A DNA stretch of 64,000 nt from Endozoicomonas sp. Mp262. GTDB lineage: Bacteria; Pseudomonadota; Gammaproteobacteria; Pseudomonadales; Endozoicomonadaceae. A model generated the notes under the pieces. That model was not told the origin of the DNA. It did not search any database and saw only the letters and a program-made list of their open reading frames with translations. Shown here piece by piece: positions 8,895-17,527 of the stretch (position 1 is its first letter; every line of letters starts with the position of its first letter). Where the stretch lies: assembly GCF_025643335.1 (NCBI RefSeq), contig NZ_CP092489.1, forward strand, positions 124,001 through 188,000, read 5' to 3'. A program made the translations under genes and the position numbers.

Positions 8895-10369
8895 TCGCAG
8901 ACTATCCGGTAGAATTTCACCACAATAATAATAACGATGCTCATGTTGTGCCGCTAACGAAACCAAGAACCATTGCTGAAAAACTGCTCAAAATAGTCTC
9001 TGATGAAGCGGGTCAAATTCCAGACTTTCGCAAGAAAAGCCAACATGACAAAATTGTCCTTCATGATGCGGTCATGAGTGGCCTGGCAGTCATGCACCTG
9101 AAATACCCTTCATTACTGGATTTTGATCAGGATTGTGTCAATAACCCAGATAGGCTCAAGAACTTAAAGTCGATGTACAATGTCAGCTGTGTCCCCAGTG
9201 ATACCTATCTGAGGGATCTGATTGACCCTATCGAAACACGCTATTTAAGGAAGTTCTTTACCCGCCTGTTTGCCTTTGTGCAACGATCTGGGCGGCTTAA
9301 GCAGTTCACTTATTTTGAGGAAGGGTATCTTGCGCCTATCGATGGTACGGGGCACTTTTGCTCAGGGAAGATTAGTTGTCCTGAGTGTTGTGTAAAAAAG
9401 CCAGGCAGCAAAAATCCGCAATACTACCATCAGTTACTGGCCTGCTGTCTGGTAAAGCCGGGCAAGAAAGAAGTATTACCTTTAATGCCTGAACCCATCA
9501 TCAAACAAGTTGATGCGTCAAAGAATGATTGTGAGAAGGTAGCGCTCAAGCGGCTATTGGCGAATTTATCCAGAGAGCATCCGCACCTGCCACTGGTTCT
9601 GACTTTTGATGACCTGTACTCAGATGGACCGACCATCAAGTTGGTAAAGTCCTTTGGCTATAGCTTCATTATGGTGGCAAAGGATTCAACCCATGAGTCG
9701 TTATACCAGGCCGTCGATGAGCTGGATTGTGCAGACAAAGTGGTGCGCTATGAATATACCGATGATAAAGGGTTTACGCACTGGTTCCGGTTTGTGAATG
9801 GTGCCCCCATTAACAAGTCACACCCGGATGTGCTGGTTAACTTTCTCGAATATATAGAAATTGATCCAGAGGGCAACAAGAAGTACGTCAACACCTGGGT
9901 CACGGACATTGAGCTTTCAGCCGAGAACGTGAATAAATTCATGCGAGGAGCACGCGCTAAATGGAAAATTGAAAACGAAACGTTCAATACACTGAAAACA
10001 CAGGGCTACCATCTCGAACACAATTACGGGCACGGAAAGCAGCATCTGGCCAGCAATCTGGCATGCCTGACTTTTACGGCCTTCCTCATCAACCAGATAG
10101 AACAACTGTCTTGCAAGCTCTTCCAGGAAGCGCTCAAGATAAAAAAGTCTAAAAAGGCATTCTGGCATGCCATACGAGGGCTGTTTGACTGGTTCTGCAT
10201 TGATAACTGGACAGACGTATTTACAGCTATCATTGAAGGGCGAAGTGTGAGCTTGAAGTTGCTGACTGTCGATACGACATAGAGCGTTGATGTTAGCCCT
10301 GTGACCTGTGTTACCTGTCATTAAAACCGACTGCCGATATAGCAGCAGTCTGGCTCTGTTCATCCGCGA
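8895..10369 (+). mobile_element. Complete insertion sequence, about 1475 bp, 5-bp target duplication
   Basis: The element is bounded by imperfect inverted ends: TCGCAGACTATCCGG on the left and, read inward from the right, TCGCGGATGAACAGA. They share TCGC, then GA and scattered further positions. It is flanked by the direct repeat TAAAA (8890-8894 and 10370-10374), which I take as the target-site duplication. It carries one transposase gene and about 87 bp of 3' non-coding sequence containing a small hairpin (around 10328-10350). The clear duplication implies a recent, simple transposition. Confidence 0.8.
8948..10282 (+). CDS. DDE transposase of the insertion sequence (ISNCY/IS4-like)
   Basis: A transposase of 444 residues, full length for this group, starting at GTG 8948; nearby ATGs lead to an immediate stop. 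The catalytic DDE core shows as APIDGTG (Asp132), LTFDDLYSD (Asp221/222) and the WKIENETFN helix with Glu342 or Glu344. A Cys-rich insert CPECC after the first Asp, and conserved PEPIIKQ..ASKNDCEK and HNYGHG stretches, are typical of a widespread gammaproteobacterial group that I associate with ISNCY or IS4-like elements; the exact family needs a database. No frameshift or internal stop is seen, so the element may be active. Confidence 0.9.
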   Translation: MPLTKPRTIAEKLLKIVSDEAGQIPDFRKKSQHDKIVLHDAVMSGLAVMHLKYPSLLDFDQDCVNNPDRLKNLKSMYNVSCVPSDTYLRDLIDPIETRYLRKFFTRLFAFVQRSGRLKQFTYFEEGYLAPIDGTGHFCSGKISCPECCVKKPGSKNPQYYHQLLACCLVKPGKKEVLPLMPEPIIKQVDASKNDCEKVALKRLLANLSREHPHLPLVLTFDDLYSDGPTIKLVKSFGYSFIMVAKDSTHESLYQAVDELDCADKVVRYEYTDDKGFTHWFRFVNGAPINKSHPDVLVNFLEYIEIDPEGNKKYVNTWVTDIELSAENVNKFMRGARAKWKIENETFNTLKTQGYHLEHNYGHGKQHLASNLACLTFTAFLINQIEQLSCKLFQEALKIKKSKKAFWHAIRGLFDWFCIDNWTDVFTAIIEGRSVSLKLLTVDTT

Positions 10370-10374
10370 TAAAA
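10370..10374. repeat. Right target-site duplication TAAAA
   Basis: Copy of 8890-8894 directly following the right IS end (GCGA). It matches the 5-bp duplication expected from transposase staggered cutting. Confidence 0.7.
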
Positions 10375-10396
10375 TCATTTTTAATTAACTGAAAAT

Positions 10397-10975
10397 GTGC
10401 CAGCCGGAATCTGGTTTGCGGGAATTGCTGACTCTAAACAACTACCATTTTCCAATCGCATATCTGAGGAAGACATAAGGATTACTGTCTGCCAAATAAC
10501 ACATGAAATATGGCAGCTACAACTAAAAGAAGATATGGACAAGTTTAACCGGGCAAATGGTTTTAATCTTTCCCCACAAGAGTTATTTCCTACATACCTT
10601 AAAGAGCTACAAGATTTAACGGGATTTTCACCAGAAGAACTAAGAGAAATTTCACCCCACCTACCATCAACAATAGAAATAGAGCCAGGACTTTTGCCAT
10701 TAATTCAAAAAGTGGTGGATGCCCCCATCCATATCTACTCAAAGGGATCATATAATATTGAAGTTTTCGACGATGATTTATGGGCAGAAAAAGCACCTCA
10801 CTTAAACCAGTTTTTAAAACATAGAAACGAAAGCGTCAGACTCACTTTGTTCCCCCCTCTATCTAAATCATCTACAGTTGCTCTTTGGCAAGATTTCTCA
10901 AAAGATAACTCTTGTCGTTATTTTTGTCTCACTAACCACTCATTTTGCAATAGAAAGGAAGGCCCGAAAGACTAA
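10397..10975 (+). CDS. Hypothetical protein downstream of IS
   Basis: An open frame of 192 codons from GTG 10397; an ATG at 10535 (codon 47, preceded by an AAGAAG stretch) is an alternative and perhaps better start. No family is recognised. The middle (residues about 45-120) is rich in charged residues and Pro; the end is Cys-rich (CRYFCLTNHSFC). Base composition is A+T-rich, like the gene before the insertion sequence. With the IS removed this frame is in phase with the upstream 407-residue gene, separated by two TAA codons, so it could be a decayed extension or simply the next gene. It ends 31 bp before the convergent lipA stop. Confidence 0.5.
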   Translation: MPAGIWFAGIADSKQLPFSNRISEEDIRITVCQITHEIWQLQLKEDMDKFNRANGFNLSPQELFPTYLKELQDLTGFSPEELREISPHLPSTIEIEPGLLPLIQKVVDAPIHIYSKGSYNIEVFDDDLWAEKAPHLNQFLKHRNESVRLTLFPPLSKSSTVALWQDFSKDNSCRYFCLTNHSFCNRKEGPKD

Positions 10976-11006
10976 TCCTCCGGACACAATATATCAATAT
11001 AGTCAG

Positions 11007-11996
11007 TTATAACCCCACGTTATTTTTCTGGAGCACCTGTTCGGCTCGATAGCTGGAACGGACAAAAGTGCCTGACACCACCTCAAGGAAGCCTTTTTCC
11101 AGTCCCCACTGACGATACTTTTCAAATTCCTCAGGGGTAACATAACGGTCAATGGGTAAATGATTTTTGGTGGGCTGGAGATACTGACCAAAGGTGACAA
11201 TATCAACACCAGCGGCTCTCAAATCATCCATAGCCTCCAGAATTTCGTCTTCTGTTTCCCCCAATCCCAGCATCAGGCTGGTCTTGGTTAACACATCGGG
11301 ACGGTACTTCTTGGAGTATTCAAGAACCGCCAGAGTTTGCTCATAGCTGGCACGGGGGTCGCGTACCGGGTGAGTCAGCCTCTTCACCGTTTCAACATTT
11401 TGGGCAAAAACAGCGATACCACTATCAACCACCGTTTCAATACAGCTGAAATCACCCATAAAGTCCGGTGTTAATACCTCAACATCGGTTTTGGGATTCA
11501 CCTCTTTTACCTTTCTGACCACAGCAGCATAGTGACCTGCACCACCATCAGTAAGGTCATCACGGTTGACAGAGGTCAGCACCAGGTATTTCAGCCCCAT
11601 ATGTTGAACGGTCTCGGCAGTGCTTTCTGGTTCATTTTCATCCAGCCAGCCTTTGGGATTGCCGGTATTCACTGCACAGAAGCGACAGGCACGGGTACAG
11701 ACATCCCCCATCAGCATGATGGTGGCAGTACCAGAACTCCAGCATTCATTGATATTGGGGCACATGGCCTCTTCACAGACAGTGCTCAGCTTATGCTTGT
11801 GCACAACGGCCTTCACTTCCTTATATTGAGAGCCATACTGAGCCTTAATGCGCAGCCATTCCGGCTTTCTTTGAATGGGCGCAGAACCTCCATGACTGGC
11901 CTTTATGCCATTTTTTATGGCCGTGATGCCCCGGTCATTGACGAACTTGGCTCCGCTCTCAATCTGAACAGCGGGAATAAGGTTTTCATCGCTCAT
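11007..11996 (-). CDS. lipA: Lipoyl synthase
   Basis: A radical-SAM enzyme of 329 residues that inserts two sulfurs into octanoyl chains on lipoyl domains of 2-oxoacid dehydrogenases and the glycine cleavage H protein. The auxiliary 4Fe-4S cluster ligands are Cys74, Cys79 and Cys85 ([12 protein letters not shown]) and the C-terminal RSSY serine. The radical-SAM CxxxCxxC is CTRACRFC (Cys100, 104, 107). Length and motifs are normal. It is last in the minus-strand lipoate/cell-wall series, 48 bp after lipB, which supplies its octanoylated substrate. No own promoter is obvious. Confidence 0.98.
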   Translation of the reverse strand: MSDENLIPAVQIESGAKFVNDRGITAIKNGIKASHGGSAPIQRKPEWLRIKAQYGSQYKEVKAVVHKHKLSTVCEEAMCPNINECWSSGTATIMLMGDVCTRACRFCAVNTGNPKGWLDENEPESTAETVQHMGLKYLVLTSVNRDDLTDGGAGHYAAVVRKVKEVNPKTDVEVLTPDFMGDFSCIETVVDSGIAVFAQNVETVKRLTHPVRDPRASYEQTLAVLEYSKKYRPDVLTKTSLMLGLGETEDEILEAMDDLRAAGVDIVTFGQYLQPTKNHLPIDRYVTPEEFEKYRQWGLEKGFLEVVSGTFVRSSYRAEQVLQKNNVGL

Positions 11997-12044
11997 AGAG
12001 TGAACGCCACAAGTAAATAGTTATATCTAGATTATGATAAACCG

Positions 12045-12686
12045 CTAGTCACTGGAATACTGTATATCCGTATAACTGCCCAGCTCAGTCATCAGAGATT
12101 CAAGCAGGGCATTAGCAGTATTAGCCATAGAGGCCTTGGGATAAAGTGCCTTGAGGGTAGTAACAGGCTGGCCCACATAGCCACAGGGATTGATTCGCTG
12201 AAAAGGTTCCAGATCCATATCGACATTTAAGCTCAACCCGTGGTAGGAGCGCATTTTTCTGAAACGTAACCCCAGCGATGCAATTTTGGCATTATCTATA
12301 TAGACGCCAGGTGCATCCGGCTTGGAATAGGCCTTGATATTATAACCATCCAGCAAACGGATAACGCTATTTTCCAGCGCCGTTACAATTTTTCTCGGGC
12401 CGCTGCCACTTCTGCGAACATCCAGCAACAGATACATAACCAGTTGACCGGGGCCATGGTAAGTCACCTGACCACCCCGATCCACCTTTATGACGGGAAT
12501 ATCACCCGCTGCCAGGACATGCTCTGGCTTTCCTGCCTGCCCCAGTGTAAACACCGGATCATGCTCCACAAACCAGATTTCATCGGGTGTATGCTCATCC
12601 CTCTGCTCTGTGAAGGTTTTCATGGCCTGCCAGACAGGCTCATAGGCCTTCCTGCCAAGCTGACGGACACACAGTGACTGACTCAT
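12045..12686 (-). CDS. lipB: Octanoyl-ACP:protein octanoyltransferase
   Basis: A protein of 213 residues that moves octanoate from acyl carrier protein to the lipoyl-domain lysine, the first step of lipoate assembly. The signature [12 protein letters not shown] lies at 70-81. The catalytic Cys168 (INPCGY) and Lys134 ([10 protein letters not shown]) are both present. The start ATG overlaps the ybeD stop by 4 bp (ATGA), so translation is probably coupled. lipA follows directly. Confidence 0.98.
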   Translation of the reverse strand: MSQSLCVRQLGRKAYEPVWQAMKTFTEQRDEHTPDEIWFVEHDPVFTLGQAGKPEHVLAAGDIPVIKVDRGGQVTYHGPGQLVMYLLLDVRRSGSGPRKIVTALENSVIRLLDGYNIKAYSKPDAPGVYIDNAKIASLGLRFRKMRSYHGLSLNVDMDLEPFQRINPCGYVGQPVTTLKALYPKASMANTANALLESLMTELGSYTDIQYSSD

Positions 12687-12961
12687 AGCACCATTTGAAC
12701 CCGGCCACTGGCCTTTAACTCTTCATGGAGAGCCTTAAGCTGTTGTTCTCCCGTCGCACGAATCACCACATGAACAGAAAAATACTTTCCGGTGCGACTG
12801 GCCTTTACATCCGCCTTGCCATCAAAGTCCCGCGCATGTTTTTTTACTACACGCACAACAAAATCCTTAAAGTCCGGCGCTGCTGCTCCCATTATTCGAA
12901 TGGGGTAGTCACAGGGAAAGACTATCTTGGGTGCGTCCTGATTGTTACTGCTATCAGCCAT
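12683..12961 (-). CDS. ybeD: YbeD/DUF493 family protein
   Basis: A small soluble protein of 92 residues in the DUF493 (YbeD) family, with an ACT-like fold suggested for the family. The recognisable core is [11 protein letters not shown] near the N-terminus and a [21 protein letters not shown] segment near the C-terminus. Its molecular function is not established; the constant position between dacA and lipB suggests a role linked to lipoate or cell wall. It overlaps lipB by 4 bp. Confidence 0.93.
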   Translation of the reverse strand: MADSSNNQDAPKIVFPCDYPIRIMGAAAPDFKDFVVRVVKKHARDFDGKADVKASRTGKYFSVHVVIRATGEQQLKALHEELKASGRVQMVL

Positions 12962-13032
12962 ATCACTTCTACTGTTTTAAATGAAAATGCAGTTCCCGGA
13001 AGGAGCTGCATTTTCCGCTCATGGCTGTTTAA

Positions 13033-14232
13033 TTAGGAAAACAAGCCGCTAAAGAAAAGCATAATTGTATCCCACAGCCGTTTAAAGAAGCCACCTTTCT
13101 CAACTGCTTGCTGGGCAAGCAGGGGTACTTCTTTAATCACCTCGTCTTCCAGCATCACTTTGACCTTGCCCACCTTCTGCCCGATGGCTATGGGTGCAAT
13201 CAGGTTTTGATCCACCTCCATAGTGGCCTTAAGTTTTTTGCCGGTGCCACGGGGCACGGTGACAACTAGATCCCTGTCGATGCCAATGGATGTTTCATCA
13301 GCGGTGCCTTTCCAGACTTTTACCACCTGCAGCGGTTCACCGCCTTTTTTGATATCTACATTCTCAAAGAAACGAAAACCGTAAGTGAGCAGTTTCTGTG
13401 CTTCCTCTGAACGTTGCTTCTCACTGCTGGCACCCAACAGGACTGCCACCAGGCGTCGATCATCGCGGTGAGCGGTCACGGCAAGGTGATAACCCGTTGC
13501 TTCAATATGACCTGTTTTAAGGCCATCAACATAAGGGTTTGTCCACAGCAGGGTGTTCCTGTTAGCTTGTCTGGCCAGAGGCTTGCCCGTTTTTTTATCG
13601 ACGCCATACTGATAGTACTTCTGGCTGTACAGCCCATAATACTCTGGATAATCCTTAACAATGTGGCGAGAAAGAGTGGCCAGGTCTCTGGCTGTTGAAT
13701 AATGATCAGAGACAGGCCAGCCCGCTGCATTGCGGAAATGGGTATTATTCATCCCCAGTTTCATGGCGGTGCCATTCATTAACTGGGCAAACGCATCTTC
13801 ACTGCCAGCAATATGCTCTGCCATGGCAACACTGGCATCATTACCGGAAACAATGATAATCCCCTTCATCAGTTCTTCAACCGGAACCCGTTTGCCCACC
13901 TCGACAAACATCGTGGAACCACCCATGGACCAGGCTTTTTCACTGATAAGAACCTTATCATCCCGGCTTATATTACCTGCGTCCAGCTCGGCCTCTGCAA
14001 TGTAAGCTGTCATCATTTTAGTGACACTGGCAGGATGCATTTTTTCATCGGGGTTTTCTGAAGCCAGCACTTCACCGCTATCCGTATCCATCAAAACATA
14101 GCTTTTCACGGCTATTTTGGGAGGAGAAGGAATCAGGGCTGAAATTTTAGCCTGTGCCTGGCCTGTACCCAGGCACATCATCACAGCAACCAGTCCGGCT
14201 ATTTTTTTTACAGGGGATAGAATATTGCTCAT
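13033..14232 (-). CDS. dacA: D-alanyl-D-alanine carboxypeptidase (PBP5/6 type)
   Basis: A low-molecular-weight penicillin-binding protein that trims the terminal D-Ala from peptidoglycan pentapeptides. I place the start at ATG 14232 because it gives a normal signal peptide (MSNILSPVKKIAGLVAV..., cleaved after AQA); the frame is open to an upstream ATG at 14289 that would add 19 residues. The active-site motifs, numbered from 14232, are SVTK (Ser69, Lys72), SGN (129-131) and KTG (239-241). The C-terminal PBP5_C beta domain is followed by an amphipathic tail (FFKRLWDTIMLFFSGLFS) that anchors the protein to the outer face of the inner membrane. It sits between rlpA and ybeD. Confidence 0.96.
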   Translation of the reverse strand: MSNILSPVKKIAGLVAVMMCLGTGQAQAKISALIPSPPKIAVKSYVLMDTDSGEVLASENPDEKMHPASVTKMMTAYIAEAELDAGNISRDDKVLISEKAWSMGGSTMFVEVGKRVPVEELMKGIIIVSGNDASVAMAEHIAGSEDAFAQLMNGTAMKLGMNNTHFRNAAGWPVSDHYSTARDLATLSRHIVKDYPEYYGLYSQKYYQYGVDKKTGKPLARQANRNTLLWTNPYVDGLKTGHIEATGYHLAVTAHRDDRRLVAVLLGASSEKQRSEEAQKLLTYGFRFFENVDIKKGGEPLQVVKVWKGTADETSIGIDRDLVVTVPRGTGKKLKATMEVDQNLIAPIAIGQKVGKVKVMLEDEVIKEVPLLAQQAVEKGGFFKRLWDTIMLFFSGLFS

Positions 14233-14454
14233 CCAGATTAATGACTCTCTAAAAAATAAACGGAATCCCGGGAGAACGAGATAAAACATGTTGTTTTTTT
14301 CGAAGATCCCCAGACCCTGAAAGCTTATGGAGAGAAATGATAAGGTTTTCTGAATAACTACGCCATATGGAAAAAACAGATTGAGTCACTCTTTAGCCAA
14401 AAACCGCTCATCAAAGCGCTTCGCTGAATTGTAAAGCCCGAATTTACAAAAAGG

Positions 14455-15255
14455 TTACTCATAAACAATAAAGGGGGTGTCATAGCGTGATTCAGCTAAC
14501 TGTTCCAGCAACTCCTCCATATGCTCCGGGCTTTCAACAGGACCAACCCTCACTCGATAATAAGGGTTCACCTCATCATCATTGGCAACAATACTGACCT
14601 TAACGCCCAATTTATCAAATACCTCTCTGCGTAACACATGGGCATTATGGAAGTTTTTAAGGGCCGCTAATTGCAGGTAAATCAAGGAATCCTCATCTTT
14701 CTTCCTCTCTTTGGAAGTCAGGAATGCACCGGGATCAATGCCTTCTATCTTGACTTTAGAGACACCGCTGTTGGCAAATCCCAACTTCTTCGCTGCAACA
14801 TACGAAACATCAATCAATCGGTCATCTTTAAAAGGGCCTCGATCATTAACCCTCAATACCACAGAACGGTTATTTTCCAGATTGGTTACTTTGACGTAGG
14901 AAGGCAGCGGCAGGGTTTTATGGGCTGCCGTCATCTTGAACATATCGTAAACTTCACCATTGGCAGTTTGCCTCCCGTGGAACTTGGTTCCATACCAGGA
15001 TGCGATCCCCTCCCTGGAGTAACCCTTAGCGGTTTTAAGGGGTTTGTAGCTGACTCCTCTCAATTTGTAGGGGCTGTGCTTGAGTCGCCCGGAGTGTGGT
15101 TCTGGCACCGCATCAGGTATCAAAGAGACATCCACGTGTCCCTTGGGTGGCCCATCTTCTTCTGTTGTGGTGGTTGCAGTGGTTGTACATCCACCAAGGG
15201 CGGCGGCCAGCATACCAAAAGCCCAGTAGCGAAATCTTGACGATAAATTTTCCAT
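14455..15255 (-). CDS. rlpA: Septal ring lytic transglycosylase lipoprotein RlpA
   Basis: An outer-membrane lipoprotein that cleaves glycan strands lacking stem peptides, at the division septum. I choose ATG 15255, which is preceded by AGAAGCG and gives a lipoprotein signal with the lipid-bearing Cys23 (LAAALGGC). An upstream in-frame ATG at 15375 overlaps the mltB stop but would put 40 residues before the signal peptide. The double-psi beta-barrel domain begins at GIASWYGTKFHGR, including TANGEVYD and NDRGPF. A C-terminal SPOR domain (about 185-266) binds denuded glycan. It is downstream of mltB. Confidence 0.94.
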   Translation of the reverse strand: MENLSSRFRYWAFGMLAAALGGCTTTATTTTEEDGPPKGHVDVSLIPDAVPEPHSGRLKHSPYKLRGVSYKPLKTAKGYSREGIASWYGTKFHGRQTANGEVYDMFKMTAAHKTLPLPSYVKVTNLENNRSVVLRVNDRGPFKDDRLIDVSYVAAKKLGFANSGVSKVKIEGIDPGAFLTSKERKKDEDSLIYLQLAALKNFHNAHVLRREVFDKLGVKVSIVANDDEVNPYYRVRVGPVESPEHMEELLEQLAESRYDTPFIVYE

Positions 15256-15371
15256 AAGCGCTTCTGTTTTTAGCAATTGTATCATGAGACCCCGACAGCC
15301 ATAGGCACATACAGGCTTCTTTACCATTACCATAGAAGAGGCCTGAAGTTGAAGGCACAGGAGCTTACAGG

Positions 15372-16583
15372 TCATGTCTTGCCGGTCTCCGGAACCTGTT
15401 CCTTTACCTGTGTGGCCGCATGGTTATAGCCTGATTTTACCTCTTTTGCCAACTGCACAACCGCCATGGCATACATCTGACTTGGATGATAACGAGTGAT
15501 GGCATAGTAATTAGTAAAGCCAAGCCAGTATTCAGGGCCTTGCTCCGCCTCCAGGGTTATAGTAGTGGCTTTCTTTACCTCTGGAGGCAAGGCCATGTCT
15601 GGATACCACCCCATTTTTCCTAATTCTGCAAGGGTTTTATCCGGCCTGAGACTTGAAGCCTGAGGAAACTCATTGGCAATACGGGTTTGATCCCTGACTT
15701 TGGATACCACAGGCATTCCCTTTTGCCACCCCAGCTTACATAAATAGTTTGCCACACTGCCAACGGCATCTTCGCTATAATCCCAGATATTGGATCGTCC
15801 ATCGCCGGTAAAATCCACAGCATACGTCCGATAGATGGATGGCATAAACCGGGGAATCCCCATGGCCCCGGCATATGACCCCCTGATGTTTTCAGGGTGC
15901 TTTATTTTCTGCTCCAGAACCAGCTTGAGAAATTCTTTCAATTCGTTTTTAAAAAACTTATTCCGGGGTGGATAGTCAAAACTGAGTGTGGTAAGCGCAT
16001 CCAAAACACTAAAACCACCGGTCTGGCGACCATAAGCTGTTTCTACACCCAGCACTGCGACAATAATACTGGCCGGTACACCGTACTCTATTTCTGCCTG
16101 CGCCAAGGCCCTGGCATTCTTTTCCCAAAATACAATACCCTGGTTGATGCGTTCAGTCGTCAGAAAAATTTTATGGTAATCCTTCCACGCCAATTGATTT
16201 TCAACTTTACGCCCCATCAATTCCAAAGCTTTGTCTGACCTTTTGGCAAGACCAATAACCCTTTCAGTATCTCTCCTTGGGAGCTGCTCTTTTGCTTCAA
16301 GATCCCTGATAAATAATTTCACATCTGAACGGTTAATATAACCAAGATATTTATCACTGTGTTTTACCTGGGTATTTTTTTTATCCGGCCGTACCATTAT
16401 ATGTGATGCAAAAACTGACTCCACAGAGAAAGCAACAGATATAAACGACACGATAATTAATAATAAAAAAGGATAAATTACGGATATTCTTTTTACACCC
16501 GAATCACCGATACTACCGGGATAGTTATCACTTTGAGGCATAAAAGAAGCATCATCAAAATAAAAAGTTTTCAACCTGGCCAT
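15372..16583 (-). CDS. mltB: Lytic murein transglycosylase B
   Basis: A protein of 403 residues that cleaves the MurNAc-GlcNAc bond with formation of a 1,6-anhydro product. The SLT_2 domain shows the catalytic Glu181 in GVETAYGR and the GSYAGAMGIPRFMPS block. The ATG at 16583 gives an unusually long N-terminus (about 30 residues) ahead of a hydrophobic stretch (IYPFLLLIIVSFISVAF, 36-52) that serves as signal or anchor; an internal start at Met15 is possible. No lipobox Cys is seen, unlike E. coli MltB. It forms the proximal part of the mltB-rlpA-dacA segment. Confidence 0.95.
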   Translation of the reverse strand: MARLKTFYFDDASFMPQSDNYPGSIGDSGVKRISVIYPFLLLIIVSFISVAFSVESVFASHIMVRPDKKNTQVKHSDKYLGYINRSDVKLFIRDLEAKEQLPRRDTERVIGLAKRSDKALELMGRKVENQLAWKDYHKIFLTTERINQGIVFWEKNARALAQAEIEYGVPASIIVAVLGVETAYGRQTGGFSVLDALTTLSFDYPPRNKFFKNELKEFLKLVLEQKIKHPENIRGSYAGAMGIPRFMPSIYRTYAVDFTGDGRSNIWDYSEDAVGSVANYLCKLGWQKGMPVVSKVRDQTRIANEFPQASSLRPDKTLAELGKMGWYPDMALPPEVKKATTITLEAEQGPEYWLGFTNYYAITRYHPSQMYAMAVVQLAKEVKSGYNHAATQVKEQVPETGKT

Positions 16584-16734
16584 GAAAGTCGTCTCATGTC
16601 GTTGAATAGTGCAGACAGGCTGATAACTTTACCTCATTATTAACAAATAGGAAATCTCGAAAAATTACTCCTGCTCCCTGCCCTCTTGTCTATGTTACTA
16701 GCTCCAAACCTGACAGACAGTATGAGGCCTGACC

Positions 16735-17427
16735 ATGAAGTTAAGACTATATTCTCAAATTTTACTTGGGTTGTTTTTAATAGCTTCTTTTTGTACCTCT
16801 AATGCTGGCCCAGGGTCAGAAGATGAAATACGCTTATTATCTGCAGCTTTTATTGAAAATAATTCTGGAGAAAGAAATGGTGATATTCAGGCTATTTTTA
16901 TGGAAGATGGATATGAAATACCTACATTAACCCATAAATTTGCTCGCGAACAAATACTCAATGCTGTACAAAGACGTCATGAAAAAGCCATACGTGTCAA
17001 CTATCTAGCTACTGGGTATGGCGTTTTAGTTGTCAAAGCTGAATTAGACTCTGATGGAGAAAATGATGAAGTTGCAGAAGAAATATATGTGCAACTAAAG
17101 TTTAGAAACAAGCCTAAAGCAGTAGAGCTATATACCGATGGAACTCTCAAATTAAGTGAAGAAGACACCACAGATAAAAAGCTTGTATTTGAAAGGGTTA
17201 ATATTATGGGTGCTAAACCTATTATCATTCCTTTAACACGGCAAAGTGAATTGGCAGATAAAAAATGGTGTACAACTGTTGCACATCTTGCCAAAGAACA
17301 AATTTCTCAACTAAAGAATGACAAAAGCAGTTTTGAGAATGATGAAGATTATGAAAAATATAAATGGTGCTGGACATCGCTAACCGAGCAAAACCTTGAC
17401 TCTGATGAAGATGATAACAAGGAGTGA
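16735..17427 (+). CDS. Hypothetical secreted acidic protein
   Basis: A protein of 230 residues with a clear signal peptide (ILLGLFLIASFCTSNA, cleaved about residue 24), preceded by a GAGG ribosome site. The mature part is very acidic, with a DSDGENDE patch near residue 105 and an acidic tail DSDEDDNKE. Two cysteines near the C-terminus (KWCTT, KWCWT) might pair. No domain is recognised. It is A+T-rich and lies in the opposite orientation between mltB and rodA, genes that are normally adjacent, so it looks like an insertion into a conserved cluster. Confidence 0.75.
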   Translation: MKLRLYSQILLGLFLIASFCTSNAGPGSEDEIRLLSAAFIENNSGERNGDIQAIFMEDGYEIPTLTHKFAREQILNAVQRRHEKAIRVNYLATGYGVLVVKAELDSDGENDEVAEEIYVQLKFRNKPKAVELYTDGTLKLSEEDTTDKKLVFERVNIMGAKPIIIPLTRQSELADKKWCTTVAHLAKEQISQLKNDKSSFENDEDYEKYKWCWTSLTEQNLDSDEDDNKE

Positions 17428-17481
17428 AAACTGTCATATCAATAGAGCTATTCATTTTTAGCATGAATAACAGAATAATTC

Positions 17482-17501
17482 CCCCTGGAATCTTCCAGGG
17501 G
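17482..17501. terminator. Convergent hairpin terminator
   Basis: CCCCTGGAA (17482-17490) pairs perfectly with TTCCAGGGG (17493-17501). It lies between the convergent orphan gene and rodA. On the minus strand it is followed by a moderately U-rich stretch, so it probably ends the rsfS-rodA transcript. Confidence 0.65.
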
Positions 17502-17527
17502 AGCACCGTTAAAAGACCAACAAAAAA

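Noticed and set aside
9917-10378. A 153-codon antisense frame covering the transposase 3' end
   Set aside because: It is opposite the conserved transposase C-terminus and has no recognisable product.
8887-10400. Reading the two frames flanking the IS as one split gene
   Set aside because: The empty site still contains two in-phase TAA codons, one being the original stop inside the duplication, so a simple interrupted gene is not supported.
14256-15375. rlpA start at 15375 overlapping the mltB stop
   Set aside because: It would put 40 residues before a good lipoprotein signal; ATG 15255 with its own ribosome site is better.
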